From assembly GCA_017471045.1 (NCBI GenBank), contig JAFUWZ010000027.1, forward strand, positions 1 to 64,000: a stretch of DNA of 64,000 nt, given 5' to 3'. The translations under genes and the position numbers were made by a program. Numbering within the stretch: position 1 is the stretch's first letter; every line of letters starts with the position of its first letter. Under the pieces are notes generated by a model that was given only the letters and a program-made list of their open reading frames with translations, ran no database searches and had not been told where the DNA came from. Below, piece after piece: positions 6,966-15,947 of this stretch. The DNA comes from Bacteroidales bacterium. GTDB lineage: Bacteria; Bacteroidota; Bacteroidia; Bacteroidales; UBA932.

Positions 6966-8138
6966 TTAGATTATCTCGCCCGCCCAAAGGGCCTTGAAGA
7001 AGTCAGTAACGTAATAGAGGTCAATGTCGCCTGAACGTCTGGAAAGCGTATCCCGGGAAACAATAATCTGCTTTGCATCCGGGTGCTCTTCGACAAATTT
7101 CTTCAAGCCCTTTTTATGATCGGTGTCCACATGGTCCGTTGACTTTATCTCAATGGCAATGCGGGCATCACCTATCACGGCGTCGACTTCGTCATTGGTG
7201 TAGGTGTGCCAGTAAGTGAGTTCCTCCTCACTGCCGGTATATCCAAGGTAAGCACGGATTTCCTGCATGACGATGCTCTCAAAGGCATGGCCGTATTCAG
7301 GCGTTCCCGGCATAAGGTGGTAGCGGTGCAGCATGTAATTGGGGATGCCGACATCGAAGAAATAGAATTTTGATGTCTGTAGGAGTTTCCGTTTAATCAC
7401 CTTCCTGTACGGCTTGACCTCAAATCCCAAGAGCGTATCGTAGAGAATCTTGAAATAAGCCTTGGCCGTATTGATAGACACGCCACAGTCAGATGCGACA
7501 TTGTCGTAATTCAAGATTTCCGTGTTTGTAACGGCGGCAACTTCAAGAAAACGCTCAAAAGTGTCAATATTCTGCACCAGGGCTTCCTCCTCGATTTCTT
7601 CCTTGAGGTAGAGGTTCACATAATTCTTGAGGCGCACCCTTGCATCCTTTACCAGATAGTGCCGGGGGATCATACCGTTCTGGACAGCCCTGTTGAAGTC
7701 ATAGTCGGGAATCTCAGCATAAACCAGAGGATATAGATGTTCCTCGTTTGCCCTTCCTCCCAACTGGTTCACGCCAGCTTTCTTGATCTTCCTGGCGCTG
7801 GAGCCGCTGAGGATGAAATACAGGCCGTTCTCTACCATCAATTTGTGGACGACATCCAGGAGCTCAGGGAGTTTCTGGATTTCATCCACGATAACCAGCG
7901 TCTGGGGCGGATACTTCACCAGCATTTCGTAGAACTCCATCGCGCGGCGTTTAAACCGCTTCCTGGTATCAGGGTCAAGAAGGTCTACATATATAGCTTT
8001 TGGGAAACGCTCCCTAAGAAGCGTCGACTTACCCACCTGGCGGCCGCCAAACAGGAACATTCCTTCATCAAGGCGGTTCTCTATGTCGAATATTCTATGG
8101 TACATAAGGTTTGTGAAATTTTGCAGTGTCGTTGACAA
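6966..8138 (-). CDS. AAA-family ATPase with DUF4143 C-terminal domain
   Basis: 390 residues. The N-terminal AAA_14 domain has Walker A GGRQVGKST (31-39), Walker B LVIVDE (81-86) and sensor SGSSARK (111-117). The C-terminal DUF4143 region (about 190-380) contains EVDAVIGDARIAIEIKST, a D-x(n)-E-x-K pattern like that of PD-(D/E)XK nucleases. Proteins of this type are abundant in Bacteroidota and often lie in accessory DNA; their cellular role is not established. It sits 79 bp downstream of a tyrosine recombinase on the same strand and has its own promoter, so it is probably cargo of the small island. Confidence 0.88.
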   Translation of the reverse strand: MSTTLQNFTNLMYHRIFDIENRLDEGMFLFGGRQVGKSTLLRERFPKAIYVDLLDPDTRKRFKRRAMEFYEMLVKYPPQTLVIVDEIQKLPELLDVVHKLMVENGLYFILSGSSARKIKKAGVNQLGGRANEEHLYPLVYAEIPDYDFNRAVQNGMIPRHYLVKDARVRLKNYVNLYLKEEIEEEALVQNIDTFERFLEVAAVTNTEILNYDNVASDCGVSINTAKAYFKILYDTLLGFEVKPYRKVIKRKLLQTSKFYFFDVGIPNYMLHRYHLMPGTPEYGHAFESIVMQEIRAYLGYTGSEEELTYWHTYTNDEVDAVIGDARIAIEIKSTDHVDTDHKKGLKKFVEEHPDAKQIIVSRDTLSRRSGDIDLYYVTDFFKALWAGEII

Positions 8139-8166
8139 AATTCTCGAAAAATCGTCAGCGTGGATG

Positions 8167-8196
8167 CAAATTTAATAAAGTTTAACTGAATACAAA
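8167..8196 (-). promoter_or_regulatory. Promoter of the AAA-ATPase gene
   Basis: On the minus strand TTTG (8196-8193), an 18-bp spacer and TAAATTTG (8174-8167) match the Bacteroidota consensus. The -7 box is 28 bp before the start codon at 8138. Confidence 0.55.
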
Positions 8197-8216
8197 AATC
8201 TTTGCAAGATTACCTG

Positions 8217-9440
8217 TTAAAAACTGAGTGAATTTGCAAAGGTGTTCATTGCGTCGGACTTGGTCTTGCCAGCGATGTCGATGTACGGCTTCATGGACTT
8301 GTAGTCGCAGTGGCCGGTCCATTTCATCACCACCTGGGGCGGAATGCCGCTGGAGAGGGCCAGGCATATGAAAGTACGGCGGCCAGCGTGGGTGCTCATC
8401 ATTTCATACTTGGGGAAGGTCTCTTCCACACGGTGCCCTGCACGGAAGCAAACCCTTGTAATAGGCTCGTTGAAGCCGCAGAGTTCGCATAAGTCCTTCA
8501 GGTACTGGTTCATCTTTTGGTTGCTGATGACCGGCAGGGCATGGTCGCCTACGGAATCCATGTCCTTGTATTTGTCGAGTATGGTCTTGGAGTAAGGATT
8601 GAGGTCGATGGGGAGGCGGTCATTGGTCTTCTGGGTGGTGACATAGATGTAATTCTCGGCAACGTCCTTTTTCCGAAGGTTGTACATATCGGAGAAACGC
8701 AGGGAGGTGAAAGCACAGAAGCAGAAAAGGTCTCGGGCTTTGCCCAGGGCTCCGGCTTCCTGGACGGTCTTCTCGTATTCATTGCCGTTCATGTCCAGCA
8801 GCTTGACCTTGGTGCCGTTCTTGGGAATTACATAATTGTAGAGGATGTTCCGCTCTTCCCGGTCCAGGAAGATGATGGGCTTCTCCACAACCTTGAACTT
8901 GGGTTTGTAGCGGGTGACGGTATCCTGCCGGGTATAGCCCTTGCGCAGTGCCCAGTTGGTGAACCACAGGAGATTCTTGTACTGCTTGCGCACGCTGTTG
9001 TCTTCCAACCCCTTCTTCTCGCGGAGATAAGTGACGAACTTATTAAGACCTGTCTCGTCAAAGTACTCAAAAGTCACGTCCTTCTTGAAGCCTTCCATGT
9101 GGTGGCGGAAGGTCAGCCAGCATTGGTTTGTCGCATAGGCCCACTGCTGCACGGAGCCCTGCTCCTTGATTTCGTCCTTGGTAGGACGGCGGGTAAGCTG
9201 GTTGTCCCAGTCCATGAAATGGTTTTCGATATTGTTCAGGCGCTTGTTTATTTCCGCCCCGGAAAGCCGCTTGGAATTGCGGTAAGTACCTTTGCTAACC
9301 CGGGAGCCATTCCAATAATCCGGATCTACGCTGATGCCGAAAGTGGAAATCCGCGTCACGCCCTTGACGCATATCTGGGCACGTATGGGAAGTTCCCCTG
9401 CCTTGTTCGCCCTCTTCTCCAAAAAATAGTTGACTGCCAT
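8217..9440 (-). CDS. Tyrosine recombinase (phage-integrase family)
   Basis: 407 residues with an N-terminal arm-binding domain (MAVNYFLEKRANKAGELPIR), a SAM-like core-binding domain (about 110-210) and a catalytic domain. The first catalytic Arg is in FTSLRFSDMYNLR, HxxR is in STHAGRRTFI, and the last His and the Tyr nucleophile are in MKWTGHCDYKSMKPYIDI. The length and domain order are those of Bacteroidota conjugative-transposon and genomic-island integrases. It is clearly homologous to the recombinase at 57031-58026, most strongly across the catalytic region. It is adjacent to an ATPase gene and decayed genes, which suggests a small or remnant integrated element. No direct-repeat attachment sites could be identified by eye. 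Confidence 0.92.
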   Translation of the reverse strand: MAVNYFLEKRANKAGELPIRAQICVKGVTRISTFGISVDPDYWNGSRVSKGTYRNSKRLSGAEINKRLNNIENHFMDWDNQLTRRPTKDEIKEQGSVQQWAYATNQCWLTFRHHMEGFKKDVTFEYFDETGLNKFVTYLREKKGLEDNSVRKQYKNLLWFTNWALRKGYTRQDTVTRYKPKFKVVEKPIIFLDREERNILYNYVIPKNGTKVKLLDMNGNEYEKTVQEAGALGKARDLFCFCAFTSLRFSDMYNLRKKDVAENYIYVTTQKTNDRLPIDLNPYSKTILDKYKDMDSVGDHALPVISNQKMNQYLKDLCELCGFNEPITRVCFRAGHRVEETFPKYEMMSTHAGRRTFICLALSSGIPPQVVMKWTGHCDYKSMKPYIDIAGKTKSDAMNTFANSLSF

Positions 9441-9709
9441 AATTCAGTACGCTTATTATTTACGCATAATTCACCTAATATCAAAATAAACCGCAATTAA
9501 CTTTGTAAAATTATATTATTGTATTTCAACAACTTATATAACTACACCAAATCCCCATCAACCTATAAAATGGACTTCCCAGCACTATCAGCTACGGGAT
9601 ATTTTGAGTTTTCATCTTTCCAATGTACAAGAGATTGTTTCAGACAGGATTCAACAATTCTATTTGTACAAAGTTTTTATCTATCTTTGTTTCACAAGAA
9701 GTAAAGAAC
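9441..9709. other. AT-rich intergenic region upstream of asnA
   Basis: 269 bp with no convincing gene. It holds the asnA -7 box (TATCTTTG 9682-9689, 20 bp before the ATG; the best upstream TTTG at 9663-9666 is only 15 bp away) and probably the recombinase promoter. It is much more AT-rich than its surroundings and is the natural place for an attachment site of the 6.5-9.4 kb island, though no repeat was found. Confidence 0.5.
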
Positions 9710-10747
9710 ATGAGCGTATTCATCCCCCAGGGCTACACCAACCTCCTCGGCAGCGCCGAAGCGACCGAAAAGGCGATCAAGACCGTCAAGGACATGTTCC
9801 AGAACAACCTGTCGGCCCAGCTGGCGCTGTTGCGCGTGACGGCGCCGATGGTCGTACTCTCCGGCACGGGCATCAACGACGACCTCAACGGCGTCGAGCG
9901 CCCCGTCCGCTTTCCCATCAAGGACATGGGCGAGTCCCAGGCGGAGGTCGTACATTCGCTGGCCAAGTGGAAACGGCTGAAACTCGGAGAGATGGGCGTC
10001 CCTCCTGGGCGTGGCATCTACACGGACATGAACGCCCTGCGGCCGGACGAGGAGCTGGACAACCTCCACTCGATCTATGTGGACCAGTGGGACTGGGAAG
10101 CCGTCATCCGGCGCGAAGACCGGGCCCTGGACTTCTTGAAAAAAACGGTTCGGCGCATCTACGAGGCGATCAAGGTGACGGAGAACAAACTCTACGTCGA
10201 GTTCCCCCAGATCCGGCCCGCCCTTCCCGAGGACATCTATTTCATCCATTCGGAGGAACTGCTGCAGCGCTACCCCGGCCTGAGCCCGAAAGAGCGGGAG
10301 GACGCGATCGTGCGAGAGCACAAGGCCGTCTTTGTCATCGGCATCGGCGGGAAACTCTCCGACGGCAGCATCCATGACGGCCGTGCCGCGGACTATGACG
10401 ACTGGAGCACGCCGGGCAGTGACGGATACGCCGGCCTCAACGGCGACATCCTGCTATGGAATCCGGTGCTGGGACACGCGTTCGAGGTCAGCAGCATGGG
10501 CATCCGCGTCGATGAGGCCGCCCTGGAGCGCCAACTGGCTGAGCGCGGTCAGGAGTGGAAGAAGGACCTGTATTTCCACCGGCGCCTGCTCGCGGGCGAA
10601 CTGCCCTGCACGATCGGCGGCGGCGTGGGCCAGTCGCGCCTGTGCATGTATCTGCTGCGCAAGGCCCACATCGGTGAGATCCAGAGCAGCATCTGGCCGG
10701 AGGGAATGCGGGCCGAGTGCGCCGCAGCCGGCATCGAGCTGGTATAA
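9710..10747 (+). CDS. asnA: Aspartate--ammonia ligase (asparagine synthetase A)
   Basis: 345 residues from ATG 9710; the upstream in-frame start at 9623 would add 29 residues containing the promoter. AsnA makes asparagine from aspartate, ammonia and ATP and is related to class II aminoacyl-tRNA synthetases. Typical stretches are FIPQGYTNLLGSAEATEKAI, VERPVRFPIKDMG, YVDQWDWE and the C-terminal CTIGGGVGQSRLCMYLLRKA (the class II motif 3 region). Length matches the family (about 330-345). It is a single-gene transcription unit facing the convergent manC. Confidence 0.95.
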   Translation: MSVFIPQGYTNLLGSAEATEKAIKTVKDMFQNNLSAQLALLRVTAPMVVLSGTGINDDLNGVERPVRFPIKDMGESQAEVVHSLAKWKRLKLGEMGVPPGRGIYTDMNALRPDEELDNLHSIYVDQWDWEAVIRREDRALDFLKKTVRRIYEAIKVTENKLYVEFPQIRPALPEDIYFIHSEELLQRYPGLSPKEREDAIVREHKAVFVIGIGGKLSDGSIHDGRAADYDDWSTPGSDGYAGLNGDILLWNPVLGHAFEVSSMGIRVDEAALERQLAERGQEWKKDLYFHRRLLAGELPCTIGGGVGQSRLCMYLLRKAHIGEIQSSIWPEGMRAECAAAGIELV

Positions 10748-10785
10748 AACGAGGGCCTCACAGACGCTCGAAGCGAAGACGCCGG

Positions 10786-11862
10786 CTAGGCTTTCTCGAA
10801 GTCTCGGATGCGCTGCTCCTCGGAGAGCGGGCAGATCAGCAGGCGCCCGGCCTTCTCGGCGACGATGTAGCCGTCCAGGCCGGCGATGACCGCGCCCCGC
10901 AGGTCGGAGACATGAACCACCGTCCCGTTGCAGTCATACAAGTGTACTCCCTCCCCCACGACGGCGTTATCCGCATCGTCCTTGGTCAGGTTGGCATGGA
11001 GCGAACCCCAGGTACCCAGGTCGGACCAGCCAAACTCGGCGGGGATCGTGTAGATCTGTTCCGCCTTTTCCATCACGGCATAGTCGATGCTGATCATTTC
11101 GCAGGAAGGGAACAAGGCGCGTACGACCGTCTCTTCGGAGTCCATGTAGAAACTCGGAGCCATCCGGTCCATCACACCGGCGATCTGGGGCGCATACGCG
11201 CGCAAGGCCTCGGTGATCGTCCTGACGTTCCAGATGAAAATACCCGCGTTCCAATAATAGTTGCCCGCCGCCAGATAGGCACGGGCCAGCTCCAGCGAAG
11301 GTTTCTCCTTGAAGGCGGCCACCTCCAGCAGGGACGAAGGACGCCGTACGCGGGCCTCGTCCAGTTCCCGGACCGTATCCTGCCGGGCACAGATGTAGCC
11401 GTAGCCCGTCTCGGGGCGGGTCGGAGTGATCCCGATCGTGACGATGGCTGCCCGCCGCTCCGTGAAAGAAAGCGCCTCCCAGATGACCCGGCGGTACTCC
11501 ACGGCGTCCAGCACAAGGGCATCGGAGGGCGTCACCACGACATTGGCGTCTGGATGACGGAGACGGATCTTCCAGCTGGCGTAGGCGATGCAGGGGGCCG
11601 TGTTGCGGGCGCAGGGCTCCGCCAGGATGTTTTCGGCCGGAATCCCGGGGAGCTGCTCCCGGACGATGTCGACATACGCGGCCGAGGTGACCACCCACAG
11701 GTGCTCCGGCGGGCAGATCGGCAGGAAGCGATCCGCCGTCAGCTGGATCAGGGTCCGGCCGCAGCCCAGCACGTCGATGAACTGCTTGGGCAGTTCGGGC
11801 GTACTCATCGGCCAAAAGCGGGAGCCGATGCCTCCCGCCATGATGATGACGTGCGTATCCAT
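10786..11862 (-). CDS. manC: Mannose-1-phosphate guanylyltransferase
   Basis: 358 residues. The enzyme forms GDP-mannose from GTP and mannose-1-phosphate, the donor for capsule, O-antigen and fucose routes. The nucleotidyltransferase signature MAGGIGSRFWPMSTPELPK (8-26) is clear, with LVVTPSDA-like (VVVTPSDALV), GYGYI and FKEKPSLE segments, and EFGWSDLGTWGS near the C-terminus. It lacks the phosphomannose-isomerase extension of bifunctional homologues, which is usual for Bacteroidota. It lies 2 bp downstream of a lipoprotein gene on the same strand and is probably cotranscribed with it. Confidence 0.93.
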   Translation of the reverse strand: MDTHVIIMAGGIGSRFWPMSTPELPKQFIDVLGCGRTLIQLTADRFLPICPPEHLWVVTSAAYVDIVREQLPGIPAENILAEPCARNTAPCIAYASWKIRLRHPDANVVVTPSDALVLDAVEYRRVIWEALSFTERRAAIVTIGITPTRPETGYGYICARQDTVRELDEARVRRPSSLLEVAAFKEKPSLELARAYLAAGNYYWNAGIFIWNVRTITEALRAYAPQIAGVMDRMAPSFYMDSEETVVRALFPSCEMISIDYAVMEKAEQIYTIPAEFGWSDLGTWGSLHANLTKDDADNAVVGEGVHLYDCNGTVVHVSDLRGAVIAGLDGYIVAEKAGRLLICPLSEEQRIRDFEKA

Positions 11863-11864
11863 GC

Positions 11865-12428
11865 CTATTCTTCGTCGAACATGCCCTTGTAGCCGGGGAT
11901 GGTCACGCCCAGGCCGCGGTGCAGTTTCTTGGGATCCTGGACCAGACTGAGCACCTCACCGGAGGGTGTAATGGCGGCATACCAGTCCCTGGCTTCCAGC
12001 TTGCTGTCCTTGAGAGTGCCGGTGGCGGAGAACTTGTAGTCCTTGTACGCGATCGCACCCAGCTGGGCCGCACTCAGGACATTGCGGATCGAATCCAGCT
12101 GGGTCAGGTGCAGCTGGTCGCGCTCGATGGCATCCTTCTTTTGGGAGGCCTTGCCGAGTACGCCGCCGGCCGTGTACATGTCGAAGAACTTCTGGTCCTG
12201 CTCGAGCTTGGTTTTGAAGAGGTTGATCCGCATTTCGATCTCCTCGCCGACCGTAGTCTGGCCGACCTGCTCAAAGGTATTGAAGGTCAGTTTCTGCACG
12301 TCGCCCATCGTCTCGGAGATCTTGTCGGCGACGGCTTGCTTTTCACCGGCGAAACGGGTATTGCAGGCGCAGAAGAAAAGAATGGATGCCGCCGTCAGGA
12401 CGGCGACGGAAAAAATCTTATTGTTCAT
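11865..12428 (-). CDS. Lipoprotein of unknown function
   Basis: 187 residues with a lipoprotein signal peptide ending FFCAC (lipid Cys near residue 22). The mature protein is alpha-helical and charged, with a probable coiled coil around KISETMGDVQKLTFNTFEQV and KTKLEQDQKFFDMY, followed by a small region containing YKDYKFSATGTLKDSKLEAR that may be beta. No named family is recognised. It is transcribed ahead of manC with a 2-bp gap; whether the pairing is functional is unclear. Confidence 0.75.
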   Translation of the reverse strand: MNNKIFSVAVLTAASILFFCACNTRFAGEKQAVADKISETMGDVQKLTFNTFEQVGQTTVGEEIEMRINLFKTKLEQDQKFFDMYTAGGVLGKASQKKDAIERDQLHLTQLDSIRNVLSAAQLGAIAYKDYKFSATGTLKDSKLEARDWYAAITPSGEVLSLVQDPKKLHRGLGVTIPGYKGMFDEE

Positions 12429-12604
12429 AATCCAAATAATGATCCATTATAAAACAAAACGGCTGATCGTCGGGCAGGCCGCGGCCGATGGTCATCTCGT
12501 CCGCATCAAACACTTCTTCATGATCACGAGCGCAGTTTTTGCGAAGATATAAAAATATTGGGATATTTCGTATCTTAGCACCGGACTTTACAACAGGCAA
12601 AAAG

Positions 12605-15600
12605 ATGAAAAAGATGTTACTTTCCTTCCTGCTTTCCGCGGCGATGACCCTCAGCGCCCAGGCCGGCGAAGGCCGGCTGCTCCGCTTCCCCACGACCAAC
12701 GGCACCGACGTGGTCTTTTCCTACGCAGGAGACCTCTACAAAGCTCCGCTCAGCGGCGGCCAGGCCGTGCGCCTGACTTCCCACGAGGGGTATGAGATGT
12801 TTCCCCGGTTCTCGCCCGACGGCAAGACGATCGCCTTCACCGGCCAGTACGACGGCAACACCGAAGTCTATTCCATCCCGGCGGAAGGGGGTACGCCCGT
12901 CCGTCTGACTTGGACCTCGACCAACGGCCGGGACGATCTGGGCGACCGGATGGGGCCGAACAACATCGTGATGGGCTGGAAGCCGGACGGCCAAAGCATC
13001 CTCTACCGCAACCGCATCGGCGACGGGTTCGAAGGCCAGCTCTGGACCGTGCCCGCCGATGGCGGGATGAGCGACAAGCTTCCGCTGCCGGAAGGGGGAT
13101 TCAGCTGCTGGAGCCCGGACGGCCGGAGACTCGCCTACAACCGCACCATGCGCGAATTCCGTACCTGGAAATACTACCGTGGCGGACAGGCCGACGACAT
13201 CTGGATCTGGGACGGCAAGCAGGTGGAGAACATCACCTCCAACGACGCGCAGGACATCATGCCGATGTGGATCGGCCGGGAGATCTACTTCATCTCCGAC
13301 CGCGACCACTGGATGAATCTCTTCGTGTACGACACCGCCACCAAGACCACGGCCAAAGTCACGGATTTCAAGGAATATGACATCAAGTTCCCCAGCACGA
13401 ACGGATCCCTGATCGTGTTCGAGAACGGCGGCTGGCTCTACCAGTTCGATCCCGCGACCAAGCAATACGCCAAGATCGAGATCAGCCTGGATCCGGAAGG
13501 CATCCAGGCCCGCCCGGAGCGCAAGGACGTCTCCTACCGGCGGACGGGCATGAGCCTCTCCCCCCAGGGCGACCGGCTGGCCGTCACCGCCCGGGGCGAA
13601 GTCTTCTCCGTCCCCGTCAAGGCGGGGGTCAAGCGCAACATCACCCGTACCCCGGACGCCAATGAGCGGGACGCGGAATACAGCCCGGACGGCCGCTACA
13701 TCGCCTACATCTCCGACCGGACCGGCGAGACCGAAGTCTGGCTCTATGACACACAGAAAGAAACCACAGCCCAGCTCACGGACGGCAACGACACCTACAT
13801 CCGTGACCTCGAATGGGCACCGGACTCCAAGTCCCTGCTCTACACCGACCGGAAGAACCGCATCGTGACCGTCAGCGTCCCGGACGGGGCTAAGACGGTC
13901 GTGACGACCTGTCCGGAGGCCGAGTTCCGCGGGGTGCGCTGGTCCCCCGACAGCCGCTGGATCACCTATACCCGTCCGGCTCCCAACGAGATGTCGGTCG
14001 TCTATGTCTGCAACCTGGCCACCCGAGAGGAAATCCCGGTCACCGAGAAATGGTACGACGCCTCGATGCCCCTGTTCAGCGCCGACGGCAAGTACTTGAT
14101 GTTCAATGCCACGCAGGATCTCAACCCGATTTACAGCCAGGTCGAGTGGAACTATGCCTACAACAATATGGGCGCCCTCTACATCGCCTTGCTCACCCGC
14201 GACGGCGTATCCCCCTTCCTCCCCTCCGACGGGGAGGCGCCGAAAGACGGCAAACCCGCCCCCGACAAGGCTGACAAGGACAAGAAGGACGCCCCCGCAG
14301 AAGTCCGGGTAGATGCCGACGGCATCACCGGCCGCATCCTCAAGATCCCGGCCGGCACCGGCTGGCTGCGCCCGGTCTACGGCGACGAAAAGGGAATCTG
14401 GTTCGGCGGACGCGGCGGCGTCCAGTACTTCGATTTCGCCAAGCAGGAAGCCACGCAGGTCGTGGACGGCAGCATGGGCGTCTTCGGCAAGAAAGCCCTC
14501 GTCACCACCGGCGGCAAGACCTATGTCAGCGAGCTGCCGCGCGCCAAGGCATCCGCCAAGGATGGAATCGACCTCAAGGGTCTGTACGCCGACATCGACT
14601 GGGCGCAGGAATGGGCCCAGATCTTCGATGAGGCGTGGCGGGCTTTCCGCGACGGATTCTACCTCGAAAACATGCATGGCATCGACTGGGATGCGATGAA
14701 GGCCAAATATGAGGTGCTGCTCCCCTACGTGCAGTGCCGGCTCGACCTGAACTATGTCATCGGCGAAATGATCGGCGAACTGACCGTCGGGCACTCTTAT
14801 GTCTCCCCTGGCGAATACAAGAAGCCCGGACGGGTCTCCATGGGCCTGCTGGGCGCCGAGATCGTACCGGCCAAGAACGGTACTTTCCAGATCCGGCACA
14901 TCCTCAAGGGCGCCAACTACTCCCCTTCGCTCCGTTCCCCGCTCACCGAGCCCGGCATGGATGTCAAGGAGGGAGACTACATCCTCGCCGTGGACGGCGT
15001 TACGACCTCCTCCGCCAAGAGTTTCTACGAGCTGATGACCGGCAAGGCGGGCGTGCTGACCGAGCTGACGGTCAACGCCAAACCGACCCCTGACGGAGCC
15101 CGCAAGATCGTCGTCAACCCGATCGCCGACGAGTACCCGCTCTACCATTATGAATGGGTGCAGAAAAACATCGCCTACGTCGAGAAAGCCTCCAAGGGCC
15201 GTATCGGCTACATCTATATTCCGGACATGGGTGCGGAAGGCCTCAACGAGTTCGTGCGCTACTACTATCCCCAGCTGGACAAGGAGGCGCTCATCGTGGA
15301 CGACCGCGCCAACGGCGGCGGCAACGTCTCCCCGATGATTATCGAACGGCTGCTGCGCACGCCCTACCGGATGACCATGCGGCGCGGCTCCACCCGCACC
15401 GGTAAAGTGCCCGAGGGGACGTTCTACGGTCCGAAAGTGTGCCTGATCAACAAGTATTCCGCCTCCGACGGCGATCTCTTCCCCTGGAGCTTCCGCGCCA
15501 ACCAACTGGGCGAATTGATCGGCACACGCACCTGGGGCGGCATCGTGGGCATCAGCGGTTCGCTCCAGTATATGGACGGCACGGACATCCGCGTCCCGTT

Positions 15601-15823
15601 CTTTACCAATTATGACAGCCGGACCGGCCAATGGATCATCGAGAACCACGGCGTCGATCCTGACATCGTGATCGACAACGACCCTGTCCAGGAAGCTGCC
15701 GGCGTCGACCAGCAGCTCGACAAGGCTATCGAGGTCCTCCTCAAAAAATTGGAAAACTACCAGCCCCTGCCCGGTGTCCCGGCACCCCGCGACTGGTCCT
15801 TCAAGGAGCCCCAGGACCGATGA
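12605..15823 (+). CDS. Tricorn-type S41 protease (exported)
   Basis: 1072 residues from ATG 12605; the upstream frame start at 12539 would precede a normal signal peptide (MKKMLLSFLLSAAMTLSAQA). It is a tricorn protease homologue: two beta-propellers of TolB/WD-like repeats (about 25-540, many SPDG and SYDG-like turns), a linker rich in Asp and Lys (about 540-570), then the C1 domain, a PDZ domain (about 770-860) and the S41 catalytic domain. The catalytic His is in GHSY (730), ANGGGNVS is present, and the Ser nucleophile lies in SASDGD (952-957). It degrades peptides, here in the periplasm. It is monocistronic, with a terminator at 15887-15909. Confidence 0.92.
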   Translation: MKKMLLSFLLSAAMTLSAQAGEGRLLRFPTTNGTDVVFSYAGDLYKAPLSGGQAVRLTSHEGYEMFPRFSPDGKTIAFTGQYDGNTEVYSIPAEGGTPVRLTWTSTNGRDDLGDRMGPNNIVMGWKPDGQSILYRNRIGDGFEGQLWTVPADGGMSDKLPLPEGGFSCWSPDGRRLAYNRTMREFRTWKYYRGGQADDIWIWDGKQVENITSNDAQDIMPMWIGREIYFISDRDHWMNLFVYDTATKTTAKVTDFKEYDIKFPSTNGSLIVFENGGWLYQFDPATKQYAKIEISLDPEGIQARPERKDVSYRRTGMSLSPQGDRLAVTARGEVFSVPVKAGVKRNITRTPDANERDAEYSPDGRYIAYISDRTGETEVWLYDTQKETTAQLTDGNDTYIRDLEWAPDSKSLLYTDRKNRIVTVSVPDGAKTVVTTCPEAEFRGVRWSPDSRWITYTRPAPNEMSVVYVCNLATREEIPVTEKWYDASMPLFSADGKYLMFNATQDLNPIYSQVEWNYAYNNMGALYIALLTRDGVSPFLPSDGEAPKDGKPAPDKADKDKKDAPAEVRVDADGITGRILKIPAGTGWLRPVYGDEKGIWFGGRGGVQYFDFAKQEATQVVDGSMGVFGKKALVTTGGKTYVSELPRAKASAKDGIDLKGLYADIDWAQEWAQIFDEAWRAFRDGFYLENMHGIDWDAMKAKYEVLLPYVQCRLDLNYVIGEMIGELTVGHSYVSPGEYKKPGRVSMGLLGAEIVPAKNGTFQIRHILKGANYSPSLRSPLTEPGMDVKEGDYILAVDGVTTSSAKSFYELMTGKAGVLTELTVNAKPTPDGARKIVVNPIADEYPLYHYEWVQKNIAYVEKASKGRIGYIYIPDMGAEGLNEFVRYYYPQLDKEALIVDDRANGGGNVSPMIIERLLRTPYRMTMRRGSTRTGKVPEGTFYGPKVCLINKYSASDGDLFPWSFRANQLGELIGTRTWGGIVGISGSLQYMDGTDIRVPFFTNYDSRTGQWIIENHGVDPDIVIDNDPVQEAAGVDQQLDKAIEVLLKKLENYQPLPGVPAPRDWSFKEPQDR

Positions 15824-15886
15824 AAGCCGGGAGACTGCTGCCGCTGCGGACGCTCCCGCTGCCAGTTCTATGACACCGGAGCCGGA

Positions 15887-15918
15887 TTGCCGGGCGCATG
15901 ACCCGGCAACTGACTTTT
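15887..15918 (+). terminator. Intrinsic terminator after the tricorn-type protease gene
   Basis: TTGCCGGG (15887-15894), a 7-nt loop and CCCGGCAA (15902-15909) form an 8-bp GC-rich stem followed by CTGACTTTT. It lies 63 bp past the stop codon. Confidence 0.55.
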
Positions 15919-15947
15919 ACCAGGAAGAAGACCCGGCCGGGACTGCC

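Noticed and set aside
6450..9700. Direct-repeat attachment sites flanking the recombinase/ATPase island
   Set aside because: Only a 7-bp match (ATCAACC) was found between the two edges, which is expected by chance.
12617..15649. 1010-codon ORF antisense to the tricorn-type protease gene
   Set aside because: Long antisense frames are expected opposite GC-rich genes. The translation is rich in Gly, Val, Asp and His without domains, while the plus strand encodes a recognisable protease.
15824..15889. In-frame Cys-rich extension after the TGA of the tricorn-type protease gene
   Set aside because: The 22 codons contain five Cys in a short span, but there is no start codon, no sign of recoding at the TGA and a terminator follows; chance in GC-rich sequence is the simpler explanation.
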